This document shows, one piece after another, positions 11,301 through 28,593 of a DNA stretch of 64,000 nucleotides (position 1 is its first letter; each line of letters opens with the position of its first letter). The stretch covers positions 6,538,915 through 6,602,914 of the forward strand of contig NC_084771.1 in the NCBI RefSeq assembly GCF_028858725.1. The letters run 5' to 3'. The translations under genes and the position numbers were made by a program. Below the pieces are notes generated by a model. That model had not been told where the DNA came from and did no database searches. It saw nothing but the letters and a program-made list of their open reading frames with translations. This DNA comes from Colius striatus (Eukaryota > Chordata > Aves > Coliiformes > Coliidae).

Positions 11301-14300
11301 CTGTGTGTGTAACCAAGAAGCTGTCAGCTTTTGTGTTAGTAGGCTAGCTGTGGTAGATCTGTAGCGTACCAACCCTGCCTGTAGTTGAGAAGGTGGCAGA
11401 ATAGGTTTCATTCATTCACGTGTGGTAGAACAAGTAACCTGGGAGCATGCTAGGTTAACATAGTTTGTGTTGAAGTCTATGTTGTTATGATTTGGTTGCT
11501 CTTAGAGCTTGAGCTAGCTACATGAAAATTAGTTTGGATATATGTCTTTTTGTACTTCAGTCAACTTCTGATAGTGTAGAAATAGCCACAGTAATCAGAG
11601 ACTTGGTTATTGTTTAGAGCAGCCTTCCTTCAGAAAGATGCCTTTTCCTGTATCTGTTTTATGGGAAAGGACGTATACCAAAGAGCATGCTAATGATAAG
11701 CTAATCAAAAGAAGAATAAAGAGGGATAGTAAGACATTAAAATTCATGCTGAAGCACTGGAGGGAGTAATTTTAGTTTTCTTAATATGAAACATGCCCCT
11801 TTAAACTGAATGAGTAATTTGCAGTATTTATTCCTCACGGTGCATATGGAACTCCCCATGAGATTACCTTTTCATGTGTCAGGATTCAGTTAGACTTTTT
11901 TTTCTTGTAGTGTAACTAAAAAACCCCACACACTTATGAACTACATGTGTCCCAAAAACATACAAGGGGAAACAAACAGTCCTCTCCTTCCTTAGAATAA
12001 GTACTGCAGAGTCACTGTTGTGTTATTACCCAGGCGAGAGACACTTGAGAAAATGCTTGTGTTGGCTTGTTTCTTTTTTCTTTTGTTTTTTTCATTTTGG
12101 GGTTTAGTATCTGCAATGACAGAAAATGAGTGAAGTTGCTTGAAAGTTGATGAAGGGAGCTAATAAGAAAATGGTTTTTTATATAAAAATTGTTCCTCGT
12201 AATAGACACGTGTGTTCTGTAATTGCCCCTTGGAAGGACATGGCTCAGATTGCACTGAGATGGTGGAAAGATAGCGTTGTAACTGACTAAAAGAAGTTTT
12301 TCAGTCAATTCTTTCATCCTCTCTTCTCTGATTCTGTTACTCCTGCTGAAATGAATAGAGTATTCCTAGCAGTAGCCCTTTAGTAGCAATTATAGTTTGA
12401 GGAGTAACCATTAAGTAATTTCCAAGTGTTTCTCATAAAATTTGCAGTACTTTATTACCAAAGAGACATTTTCCTTCTGTTTTAACACTAGCAAAATTTG
12501 GTCCTTTATGAAGGAAATGTAATTTTGCCTCACTCTTTTCTTTGAATCACATTGTCAATTCTACTAGTCAGTCGTGACTGTGCTGAAAGAGGTGTTTAGT
12601 AAGAAAACTGGGTTGCTTAGCAATGAAAATCATGCCAATTAAAATTTTAAAGCTGCAGTATATATACTTCTGAGTTACATTATCTTTAAATCAGAAATTG
12701 CTAATACCTTTCTTCTCTCTCCTTAAGTGTGTTCATGTTCCGACTGTTTTTGGATACAATGTAAGTCATACTAAACAAACACTCAAATGTCAGTGATATG
12801 ATGTTCCTGTTTATGATCTGTTGAGATTGGCTTGTTTTCCATCTTTGAGAAAACTCTGAGGCACGCTACCTCATTTGTCAATTTTGTAGTTATAAAAACC
12901 AAGTGTTACTCGAATTATTTAAGTTTTTTAATGTTTGTTTTCCTTTTGTAAGTGGATTTTTTTTTTTACTTTACTCCTTTGTGGTAACTCCTTAATGTGT
13001 TTATGCTAACTTTGAAAACTGTACAAAATAAGCAACAGCAAAACAAAAAAGTAGGAAATGTTCTGCATAAATAGTTCTGTAAGCTGGTTATTAGCCCTTT
13101 TTTTTCAGTAACATTTTTCTGTGCACATTAGGGCAAAGTGAGCATAAAAGCAATGAAATGAGGGTTCTCAATGGATTGCCTATTGCTTCCAGAAATAGAG
13201 GTCAACTAAGAGATATACTGAAACAATACCAAAGTGTTTCATGTAATCTTCCTGATATTCCATTTATCAGTTGTTTAATTTGTCTAGAGCCTGTCATTGT
13301 AATTCTAAATTGTATTTTCTATTGGGCAGGGACCTGTACAGTTAGAATAGAATAGAAACTGACTGAGGTCCTAGGGTACAGCTGTAGTTCTGCTACTAGG
13401 TAACGTAAATCGGAAAGAAAATAAATTCTCCATCACTGTCAGTACTCTACAAGGTGACTTGGTTGGATTTCTGAGAAGTGGAGTGTGGAAAAACAAACAA
13501 ACAAACTGTACCATTGCAGCTCCAAGGTTTTTTTAGTCTAAATGCAGATGCAGCCACTGACAGTCTTGTTGGATCAAAATACTGAGGGACTGAAAGGAGA
13601 TGCTATCTATACTGATGGGATCCTGGGCTCCAGAATGGGATTGTAGGTTTATTAATAAAACCCACAACTGCAATTTAAGGACAAGTAATAATCAATTTCT
13701 GCTGCTATGCCTTTTCTCACTGTTGAGAGTTGGCTGGCTGGAGGAGAAGAGTTTGGAGCGTAGTGTGTGAACACACATAGTAAACCTACAGTGATAACTG
13801 TGGGGCTATAGGTAATTCCAGGGGTTACAACAGGGTGTGGGTAAAAGAGAGGCCATAGTGCTGTTTTGGCAGCTGAAGGCTGGTGCTGCAAGTCTGGTTT
13901 TTAATCTGGAGGGTGTAAAGAAGGATGCTGTGTTAAAGTAGTGGTAGTTGCTGCTGCTGCTTTCTGTCACTCAGTTCTTCATTCCACTGTGTTTGCCATC
14001 ATAGGAGCAGCATAAAACTTCTTCCTTCCTAGGTGTTCTCTTTCAATGATCAGTGGTAAAACTTGATCCCGTTCTGTAATAATTTTGTTGTTGCTGTTTT
14101 TTATTGTTGGGATTTTTGTTGGTTTTGGTGCAACACAGAGACAACCTTCACTGTCTGAGAATCTTAACCTTGTACATTTGGGAACAAATCCTACAATGTC
14201 CCCGGGCTGTGGATGCTGCCAAAGAGTTCCACAGATGGAACAACTGGTTACGGGTGGAGAGGCTTTGGTGCAAGCTGATTTGTTTCTTTGGAGCTCTTTG

Positions 14301-15180
14301 TACCAAAGTGTTCAGGGGTATAGGAGATGAGCTCTGGAGACTGCCTGCCTCATTTTTCTGTCAACATGGCAGTTGATGCTAAAATGGGTAATCTAAACTA
14401 CTTGACCAAAATTTCCTCCTCAGAAATAGTTTTTGTATGCTGAGTGTTTACAAGAAAAGGGGGGAAAACATCCTACTTTTGGAAAAGTTACATTTTGTAC
14501 ATATTGTATCTTTTTGTGTGTATGTGTTGTTTTGTTTGTTCTTGGACTGAGGTTTTTTGTTTGGTTGGTTTTGTGGAAGACCTTGTGAAATATCTTGGTA
14601 GAACTGTCTATAGATGGCACAGGCAGGACCTTTTCACTTTTAGTTCTTCCCTCACAGGATCCTAGATGGATACAAAAAGCAGATTCGTATAAAATAATGT
14701 GATTTAGTGTTTAAATCCTTTGAAGATAAGGAGAGATTTCTGTCTTTTTTTTTGTCAGTTTTTTCTTTCCTGTCTCAAATATGTGAAAGATAATGGTGAT
14801 CATTACATTACAGACCAAATATTCTCCACAACCATGTGAAGAGGGAAGAGACAGCTAAAATTTGCCTAGTTGGTGGCTTTCCACCAAAGACTGACATGAA
14901 TGAAAAAAAGGCACAAAACTTCAAGATGAGTCATAGAAGTAGGTGTTTCCATAGAGTAAACTTTCATAACAGATCCAGCAAGCTATCACTAGAGACCAAA
15001 GAATAGTAAACCACAGCACAGGGTTGGCAGGGAACAGTTCCAGAGATACAATCCGTGTTAGGAAGCGCTGCTGAATGTGAGCTGTGTTCTTTGTGTGACA
15101 GAAGTGAGTATGCCTGCACCAGTGATAGAAATTGCATGTATAGTTACATTTCTTTGTTTATTTTAAAAACATCATTTTTT

Positions 15181-15207
15181 AATTCAGGATTATTTAGATC
15201 CTGAATT
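15181..15207. repeat. short inverted repeat
   Basis: AATTCAGGAT at 15181-15190 pairs exactly with ATCCTGAATT at 15198-15207 across a 7-nt spacer. An extra copy of AATCCTGAATT follows at 15211-15221. Could be chance or a scar of an old element. Confidence 0.6.
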
Positions 15208-16178
15208 CAGAATCCTGAATTTAGATATAGATAAAACTATATTTTTATTAAAATAAGAACAAATTCTAAAAATTGATTTAAATAGATCACTTCTGGAAAA
15301 GCATTTGTTGAAATTAAAACAATGGAGCAATTAAACTTGAAAACCTAAACAACCTCCTTTCGCTTCATCATACTTTCAAGGGTATTTCCAGTATAAGAAC
15401 CTTTGGCTGATCACTCTGTGAGATTCCACTGTCAAACATGCAATGCTGTAGATTCGGTTCTCTTAAGAACTGTTTTTCACTGGCTCCGTGATGTCGATTC
15501 TGCCTTTCACAGGTCACTTGAATCTAGCATTTCAGACCTCTTACCAGAATTCTTGAACAGTGTTTTGTCTGGAATAAGATGAGGATTATGGGTGTCTATC
15601 CTGACTTTATAACAAAATGTTGTAGTATCCATCCTTGATTTTGAAATTTTCAGTGCAGTGGGTACAGTAAATGAAGCACAAGGTGGTCATCGTGTAGAGC
15701 CTTTGTGTGTCTCGTTATTGACCTTTACATGTCTAGTAGCCAGCTTGCAGTAAACTTAACTTGTTTTTTCTGATAGTAAACCCTTATTGAAAGAGGATGA
15801 AATGGTTTGTGTTAAATTTTATGCATACTGGAACTCCACAGTTGTTCCTGATGTAGGCAGATTCTTCCTGCGGTAGCAGGCTGTAAAGACAGGTTTCTAG
15901 TGAAAGTGATGGGTCACCTTTTCTGTTTATTATCTTTAAGTATTACTGAGATACTCCATTAATTCCAGATGTGTGGGAAGTGTAATTTTTCTTTTCTGTA
16001 GATAAACTGGGGGAGAGAAAGAGTTTAATTTGTGATTAAAGAAACATAACTAGATGCTTTATTATCCGGGAATGTAAATGACTGGGGATGCCTATTGGCT
16101 TGTAAATGAAACTGTTGTAGTTGGAGTACTTTGCAGAATTTATCAAAAGCTAATGTTTGTTTTGTTTTGTTTCTGAAG

Positions 16179-16338
16179 GAACTTCATGTTGGTGTTGTTA
16201 ATACCAGAACATAGTAAGCAAGGCACATTAACTCCAGCTGCGTGTAAACTTTTGTTTGGCCAACATGATGCAATTATGAATTCCAGGTTGCTCTGGAAAT
16301 GAAAGGGAACTGAGCTCTCTGGCTGGAAGCTGAACGTG
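16179..16338 (+). other. ZC3H12B: ZC3H12B 5' UTR part of first coding exon
   Basis: A pyrimidine-rich tract (TTTTGTTTTGTTTCTGAAG) ends in AG at 16177-16178, giving a plausible acceptor for the exon that holds the start codon. The 160 bases up to the ATG are then 5' UTR. The in-frame GTG just before the ATG is not needed as a start. Confidence 0.6.
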
Positions 16339-21061
<4,723 letters not shown>

Positions 21062-24000
21062 AGCATTACAGCCTCTTTTGGATAAATGCACAGCATATAG
21101 GACCTGGAGGAAAACTTAAATGAAGAAGGGAGGGGCCAACCTGTTGTAAATATTTTCTATTAAGGTAGTATAAAATTCTGTACACAGTAGCAGTTATATA
21201 TATGTTGAGACACTATATCAGAGTTGATTGCATATGGCAAATTTTACAGTTTTAAATATAGGGGTTTTTAATAGTATTTTATAGGAAATGCATACCTTGC
21301 TGCATGGACAGCTCACTAAGAGCTACAATGTCATGTTCAGTGTCTCAAAGCCGTTACTAACAAAAATTACTCTTAGCAATTATACTGCATGTATCAGTGT
21401 ACACTTTCAATTTGCTTAGAAAAACCTAATTGGCCTTTAAAAGTCTGCTCTCCAACCTGGGTGACTTTCTGGGTTTCAGCTTTGTCGTTCGACACTGCCT
21501 ATTGGCATATTCAATACTGAAGAAGTAGTAAACTTCATAAAAATTAAAGATGTTTCATTTGTAAAGGGAAAAAAATGATGCCAGCTTTTGAATGTCAATA
21601 TTGTTGTTGGTACTTAAATTTCAAAACTGTTCCCCAAGAGTTTATCTACCACATTATTATTGGCTCAATCAAGACAAATACATGATTAAATTAGGACCAG
21701 AACATTGAGTGTGAAGGCGTGAGTGCCATTCAGTAAACCAGAAGGAGCTCAACTGTAGCTTCTCTCTTCAGAACCGCCTCTCTGCTGTGCAGTCAGCGGC
21801 AGCTGGCCCAGGTGACTACACAAACTGGGGATAAACGGTCAGTTTCATGTAAATCGGATTATTTGACCCGAAGCAGCGGAAGCTGGATGTTAATGTAGAA
21901 GTTCATCAACTTCTTCTAGGGGCAAGGATGGTACTTTGAGTGAGCTTAACATTCAGGATGGCTGTACAAGACCTGCTTGAGAAGGGGGTAGTGAGGGGAA
22001 AGGCTGCTGCTTGAAAAGAGAAGCTACAGTTGGGGTTTGTCTCAAAGCTGCCCTGGTTTCTGTTCTTCGGATCCACGCAAAGGTGTGCATTTGCCTCATG
22101 AAGGCTTTTCGAGTTCCTCTTTCAGCGGGTAAGATAATTTTGTGTGGCATTGTTTTCGCAACTGGTATCTTGCTCAGGGTGGGAACCTTTGTAGCTAAAT
22201 GTCTCCAAAAGAGGCGTTTATTGTTTTTTTTAAGCTGCACTGACTGGACGCCCTTTTTTGAATCCATTGTATATTTCAACACTTGGAACCATTACTAACT
22301 CGATTCCTCTCGAGCTAGGACTTGTTGACTTCTACTGTAGTTTTTTTCATGAAAGTTGAGAAGGCCTGGTTTATGGCCTTTTGTTTCTTCATGAGAAGGT
22401 GTGACACTGCCTAAATGTTTCTTACTGTGAAACACACACAGAACGTGAGGCTGCAGTCAGGGTTGTTTCTGGTGTTTTGATAACGGCTTGCATGCTGCTT
22501 TCTAGTTATCTGTTTGTCTGAGGAACAAAGTTCCATCGTTTCCTCCACTTGTGTTGCTGTAATGGTTGGTTTGTGGCCTCTTTTATCACGTGCAAAATAC
22601 GTTCCTTTCATGCAAAAAAAAAACCAGCCACCCCAAACCCAAGCCAACAACAATCCACAATTACAGGTGCAACTATGGTTGTTTTACTGATATTTTACAA
22701 CCATCATTTCACAGAGGATACTTAAGTCTTGTGTTGGTACAGGTAACACAGGTAATGACTGTGTCATTATGTATTTTAAATGAGTTAACTTGGAGGTGAT
22801 TCTGTGTTTACACTTGGTGTTTAAAAAGAACTTTGAATTAGTTTGTTATTGTCTCTGTCAATGGGGGGGAAAAAAGTCTCCAGACATTTATAATAGTTGG
22901 GGGAAAGAGATTTAACTCTTGACTAGTTTTCAAAAACATTTCTTACTAACCAGCATTTTATATTTTTAATTTGCAAGTAATTCTTATTCTCTTGCATGAT
23001 ATAAGCAGCTGAGAGCAATGCCTCAAATAACCAGAAATGACCTTTTGTTTGTTGATACAAATTGTATCTCTTTTTCTTGATTGTATAAAAACTGTATAAA
23101 AACCAAAAATAATCTCTAGATTAACTTCAGTATTACATTTTCACCACAATGTTTGTGACACCGTGTGTCACAGGGAAGTAGCCCATGAGTAATTATGGAT
23201 CTTTTTTATTTGAAATGGGCACTTGTAGTTTATAGACAAACAAGGACAACTTTTCAGAACCAGTTTATTACGTGCACAGATCCTGTGTGTACACCTCGAA
23301 GCATCATGTAGTGATCTTTAGTCTATTTATTAAGCAGATACATTTTTGCACTAAACTTTATGTAAAAATGTTGCTGTTGACTCATCTGCATGTTTTAAAA
23401 TGTAAGAATATAAGTGCTACAGACCCTGTTTTATTCTTAATGGATTAATTTATAAATTATTTAGGTATAAAATGAAATTTATTGTGCACTCACGTTTTCC
23501 ATCTTGCATGGAATTAAATATTTGTATGTAGAGAAATGTTTGTTCCCTTTTTCTCCAGTTATAAGCTATTTTAAGAGAGGTTTTTTTGGGTGGTTTTGAT
23601 GTTTTCTAATGCAGACAATTGAGCAGGAATTTCCATATGAAGGGTCGGGAGGTTTATGGAGAGACTCCTCTTTGGAGGATTTGTCTAGTCTTTTTAATTT
23701 TCACTAACTTTCATCTGAGATAAGAACTCCTTTTTCATCAGTGGGAGCACTCTGCCAATGCAAACCCAGCATACTATTTCCCTAAGGCACTTGGAAGGCA
23801 AATTGGCGTTTCCTAAGAAGCTACTGACATCTGTCACCTGGAGCTGCAGAACAGGCAGCAGTAGCCTTGTGGAAATAATTTGCAAGTGTCCTGCTTGTTT
23901 CATGTTCCTTAGAGGTAACAAAACTCTTGTATGTGATGTAGTCTTTCCTAATTAGCTGCTCTAACTGGTAATTGTCATCTGCATCTGTTTGCAGGTATGT

Positions 24001-24212
24001 ATGTTTACAAGCCAATTCAAACCACTAACACATTCATTAATCTTCAGTGCATAAGCTTAGATTTCTTCTGACATGGAAGAGTTGATCTTACTAACACCTG
24101 ATCATAACTGTCTATATTGTAAATATAAGACTTTGTATGAGTGCTCTTTTTGAGAGCATGGTATTTAAATGTTTTTAAAACTGTGAGAGAACAGTTCTAG
24201 AAACTATATTTT

Positions 24213-24218
24213 AATAAA
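24213..24218 (+). terminator. proximal poly(A) signal, ZC3H12B
   Basis: AATAAA on the plus strand, about 3.15 kb after the ZC3H12B stop codon. Confidence 0.55.
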
Positions 24219-25591
24219 ATCTATGAAATTACAATTCCAGATGAGAGAAAAAAAAAAAGAAGTGGGAGGGTAAAATCCCATCCTGCTGCAATGGGCAGGA
24301 GTGAGGCAGTGACTTCAGTGCTTGCCTGGGGCCAGAGCGTTCTCTGGGAGTTCCCATTTACTGACCTTTCATCTTTGGCTGTATGACTTTCACAGAATCT
24401 GTCAGTTAAAAGCGTATAACCTTAAAATCAAGAATCAAAACTCAAATATTTTATGAGATGTCAGGCTAAGTTATTTAATATTTTCTTTTTTCTCCTAGGA
24501 ATTACATGTCAGTAATACATTAAGTTGTACCTATGGGTGATTTCACTACTGTTAGTCCTGTTGTTGTTGTATTGAGCTGCAGTAGTTGGCTTTATTCATT
24601 TGTAGAATTAAACATTACTGTTTAATTGTTGTAAAATTTTATAAATCTCTTTGGGTTTTTTTGGTTGACCCAAATATAATGTAAGTCTTAATGACAAAAT
24701 GAGTGAAAATGGATGTTAAGCCAGTACGTGGTATTCGTAGATTTCTGTGGTAATGAGGGTGCACTGCTCCAGTTGCTGCTGCATGTAATTTAGTCATCAG
24801 CATGAGTCTTTAGCTCTGTAAAAATGCTTTAACTGTAAACTTACAAATAGAAGGTGTGGGTGTGGTTGCTTAGAACAAACAAAGAGCATCCTTGTTAAAT
24901 CACAAACAACTCATCTCCGCCAGTTCCCCAACACACACCTTTAACGCCAGGTTCCCTCAAGTCATGGGTTTGAGCGTTTCAAAACGTGTCACGGTAAAGT
25001 CAGAACACACCAAGAATCTGGCCAAATGATTCTGTAAAGAATCCTGGGTGACACTCACGTGTCCCTGCGATGCACCAAACCACAATGTTCCCAGGGACAC
25101 AGTTTAACTGCAGTAATGTTTAAAACCCCACACCAAAGAGAAGTCATTAAATATTATCCTGGCTGACAAAAGTTTACCTGAAGCATCTTCAGTACTACAG
25201 AACTCACAACTCTGTCAGATCGTTAGATCTGTCACTGTTACTTCTAGTGGTCAGTGTTCAGCTTTAATGCTCTTACCTATCCACAGCCTGTCTGTGTGAC
25301 AGAGCCCTTTCCAGCTCTACTCCTCGCGGTAATTTAACAACTGGAAAAATACAAGTGCATCATCACTGAAGTTGTTCTCATGCCAGTGTTTGGTTAGCCT
25401 TTGAAGAGCCATTCTACAGTATCTATCATTTTGGTCTGTGGTATTTAAAGTTTTTAAATGTATTAAAAATGGAGAGAGAATCTAAAAGAAATGTAGGCTT
25501 GTTCCCTCCCCGGTCTGTGTAAAAGGTTTGCACAATTATTTAATAATATGAAACATGTTACACTTTATAAATATAAAGAATTTGCTTATTT

Positions 25592-25597
25592 AATAAA
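25592..25597 (+). terminator. distal poly(A) signal, ZC3H12B
   Basis: AATAAA followed within 30 nt by T/G-rich sequence. It would be the last signal before the convergent LAS1L gene. Confidence 0.5.
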
Positions 25598-26234
25598 ACT
25601 GAGAGCCATTGGATGATTTGTTTCTAGCTTTTTATTTTGGAACCTTCTTCAGGTAAGAGCCACAAAAAACCTGCTCTGTCTGACCGCTGTAGTCTGTCCA
25701 AATTATTTGTCAATATTTTTAGCTGATTCACTGAAAAATACCCAGCTTCTGAAATCATATGTAAGGCCCAGATTTTCCATTTGTGCTTGAATCTCTGAAG
25801 AAACAGGACAAGAGTTTTATTTTTGAGGAAAAACCATGCTCCTTCCCCTTACTATGGCGGGAGGCAACACATTGTCATTTGTTACCACTGCTTTAACTTG
25901 TTGGGGGAGGTGGGGGGAGGAGAATAAAATTAACAAAAGGAAACTGATCTGCAAATATTATCTTTACCTACTTGCCTGAACTCCCTTTGCTCTTGCCAGG
26001 AACCAGGTGACTCAGGAGACAGCACAATACAAAGAAAATATGTGTACTACAAAGTTGCTTTTTCCTAATCTCAGGCCTTTTTTTCTTAATTCACATTCTC
26101 AAGTAGACCAAGTCCTGAAAAACAAGTAACTACTTAGATTCCATGGGATATTCTTACTGTTCCAGTTTTCTCCCCAGAACTGTAAGCCCTGGGTAAAGCT
26201 GAAGTCCTTCTCAGAGTTGCTAAGAATGAGGTAA

Positions 26235-26470
26235 CAGAATATTAAAGGTCTGTGTCATAGTTCCAGCCCAGGGGCAACGCAGCCCCATGCAGCTGCTGCT
26301 CCCTGGCCTCCTCACTCCTCGTGTCAGAAAAGAATATCCAAACTTGTTAAGAACAAGTATCATAACTAAACTAAAATATAGTAACAGTAAGAAGAATAAA
26401 ATACAATAATAGTAATTAAGAGAAGCAAAACCCAGGAAAAAGACAAGTCCCCCCCTTTGTTTCAAGCCTG
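26235..26470 (+). mobile_element. possible avian LTR remnant
   Basis: A GC-rich beginning (CAACGCAGCCCCATGCAGC) is followed by an A-rich run with AATAAAATACAATAATAG and then AAACCCAGGAAAAAGACAAG. This is the kind of A-rich block seen in avian endogenous-retrovirus LTRs. No flanking duplication or coding part recognised. An old fossil if the call is right; family not assigned. Confidence 0.35.
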
Positions 26471-26989
26471 CTTCCCCCCTCTATGGCTTCTCTTCAAGTT
26501 GTTGCATTGTTAAGAACATCTGGCAGTTTTGTGCTTTTCTACAACTCATCCACAGCACTGGATTTAACTATTTAATTTGACTCCACAATGAGATCAAAAG
26601 CCAGGCTCTTTATTCCATAATTTACTAAGTGGGGTAATGGCAGATACACAGGGTGTCAACTGATGAGAAACTACAGTTGCACATGATTTACCAAGTAACC
26701 CTTTACCAAAGGGGAAAAAAGATTACACATGGCACAGTATTTGCAAGCATCCCACTTCACTTTTTGAACTGTTATGCTTGTTTGCATTGACAGACCTTAA
26801 AAGTACCAACTACAAAAACATTATCTACTAAACACAGCAATAACATAACAATCCTCTTCACTACACTTTCCTAATTAAGCTTGAGGAACTGCTGGGTAAA
26901 AGGAGAAATTTCAAATTAGAACAAAGAAATAATACACAATGGATGTTTAACTGAGTCTTTACTTAAGAGCAAGCCCAAAGCATCCATGG

Positions 26990-27010
26990 ATTCAATCCAT
27001 GGGATTGAAT
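26990..27010. repeat. short perfect hairpin
   Basis: ATTCAATCC at 26990-26998 and GGATTGAAT at 27002-27010 are exact reverse complements with a 3-nt loop. It lies between the two convergent genes; no T-run follows, so it is not offered as a terminator. Confidence 0.6.
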
Positions 27011-27699
27011 GGGATGCCATGTACTGCTGAAGTGGTCTCTTTCTTGTATCTCTCTACAGAATATTAGCAGAAGTAGCTCTAAACAACTGAAAAGATTCCA
27101 CTTTACCCTGCTGTGCCAACATGTTGCTGGTTCTGTTTAGTTTGTACATACTGCAATAAATATATGCTTACAATCCTATTTTTTGACAGGTAATTGCAGA
27201 GGCCTCTAGGTAAAGAAAACGGAACTGAGGGAAAAACTAGCTAGAAGTCCTTTTTCTCAACAACTTTCCAACAAGATACTCAAGCTCATTTCTGCACCAA
27301 TCACACCAGCTCTCAGCAAAGACCTAAGTATTAGTTATCAACCTTGGCAAAATCACAAATAGAAACAACATCAAGCAGAAAACTTGACTTGAGATAGTAG
27401 TGACCTCAAGACTTATCACTTTTAAAAAAGGGTGAGGAAAAAGATTTTCAGGGGTGTTTATGGATCTCAGTACATTCAGCCATGCTGTAACTAGGCTGCA
27501 TCCCTGAAGCTTCACGTGAAAACCTAGCTGGATGAAAACAGTAGTACAGTCTTGTCCTGGCAAAATCCTGCCAACTCGTTCAGGACAATATGAGTGGCAC
27601 TGAGATAGGAAAGGCTCAATAACCTGCCTAACAAGGACCAGAGGATGCTTTCCAGAATACATGAATGAAAACGGGGGGAAAAAAGAATCCACGAAGAAG

Positions 27700-28502
27700 G
27701 TTTGCCTTCAGCCAGTTGTATTTATTAAATATGATAATGGAACACTGAAGAATTCCACTGTACTTTTAACTGTATTTGGCAAATATCAACTAGAACTTAA
27801 AGGCCATCATAGTGGTTAAACAAGACAATGGTTACTATACATGGAACTTAAACCACACCCCACCTTTATAAAACACTGACTTTACATGGTAAAAAAAATA
27901 AGTAAATCTTCATGGAAAAGAATATATCCTGGTGATGTGGGGAAACAGACTCTGTAACTCCAAGAGTCATAAAGAAGGTATGTTTGTTCCACTCCACCAC
28001 AAACTGCCCAGCTACTTGCATTACAAGATCATATGATGACATTATCCGCCTAGACAAAGACACAACCTGTCCCTGCTTTCCCACTTAAATTGGGTCTTCT
28101 CTTCCTTTCATTTTGTGCCATGTCTCCCAGGGATAGTGGTGATGGTCTTTGGGGGATGAAGGCTGATAAGCTTTCAGTCTTTCTCACCCCTGATCTTTGC
28201 ACAACTTCACATATCACTTGGCCCTTTCCAGAACTGGTTTCACTCATTTTTCTGCCTCCAAGGAAGTTGGAGGACCCCGGAGGTATTGTATAAGCAGACA
28301 AGCATGACCTTTTTGCAACTGTGTGTGCAGATAATTTTGCTTGTGTGAGACAGAAGCTTTAAAACAGTTCAACTTTATACTGCTACAATAAGTGAGTATA
28401 AAGCTCCACAACACTGGAGTGGCTATTTCCCCATCACCATTACTCGTTCTTCTATGCCACTTATCTTGTGCAATACTGAAAGTCACAGAGCACTCTGCTG
28501 TG
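27700..28502 (-). other. LAS1L: LAS1L 3' UTR
   Basis: From the stop codon at 28505-28503 down to just past an AATAAA at 27726-27721 on the minus strand. No repeat or coding exon recognised. Confidence 0.6.
27721..27726 (-). terminator. poly(A) signal, LAS1L
   Basis: TTTATT on the plus strand, AATAAA in the LAS1L sense, about 780 nt after the stop codon. It is the best signal I see past the last LAS1L exon. Confidence 0.6.
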
Positions 28503-28593
28503 TCAGAAAAGCTGAAGGCCACTTTTTATTTTATGGAAGTCATTCTGAGTCCATAACAATCCTCCTGTCACAGGCATATTCAGTTCTGCAGAG
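28503..28593 (-). CDS. LAS1L: LAS1L terminal coding exon 13
   Basis: A 91-nt exon after the acceptor CTTTCTCTCACAG. Joined to the AA left by exon 12 it gives N then [19 protein letters not shown] and ends KSGLQLF-stop. The human protein ends in the same GLLW...GLQLF pattern, which proves the exon and shows that the TGA visible just past exon 12 is intronic. It is too short to appear as a long open frame. Confidence 0.92.

Larger units (their letters stand above)
4721..16178 (+). other. presumed ZC3H12B intron 1
   Basis: About 11.5 kb between the CpG island and the acceptor of the first coding exon. It is AT-rich with no recognisable coding exon. It holds a TA microsatellite at 6520-6546, a rearranged CR1 at 7529-8366, a CAAA run at about 13494-13507 and a small inverted repeat at 15181-15207. 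The segment about 13640-13920 may be an old repeat but I cannot place it. Short open frames here lack homology and coding character. Confidence 0.6.
21062..25620 (+). other. ZC3H12B: ZC3H12B 3' UTR (extent uncertain)
   Basis: No repeats are recognised and the sequence is AT-rich with many ATTTA motifs, as expected of a long regulated 3' UTR. AATAAA signals lie at 24213-24218, followed by an A-run at 24248, and at 25592-25597, followed by T/G-rich sequence. Either or both may be used; the second would give a UTR of about 4.5 kb. Small open frames within (for example 22011-22298) show no coding features. Confidence 0.55.
25621..27699. other. convergent intergenic region ZC3H12B / LAS1L
   Basis: About 2 kb between the last poly(A) signals of the two facing genes. 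It holds an LTR-like patch at about 26235-26470 and a small hairpin at 26990-27010. No coding exon seen. Confidence 0.5.

Noticed and set aside
13640-13920. Possible LTR-like stretch in ZC3H12B intron 1
   Set aside because: It has an AATAAA near a TTATTAATAAA phrase and a compact look, but no second copy, no terminal features and no family match that I can support.
22011-22298. 95-codon open frame after ZC3H12B
   Set aside because: Lies in the 3' UTR, has no homology and an opposite-strand frame is equally open.
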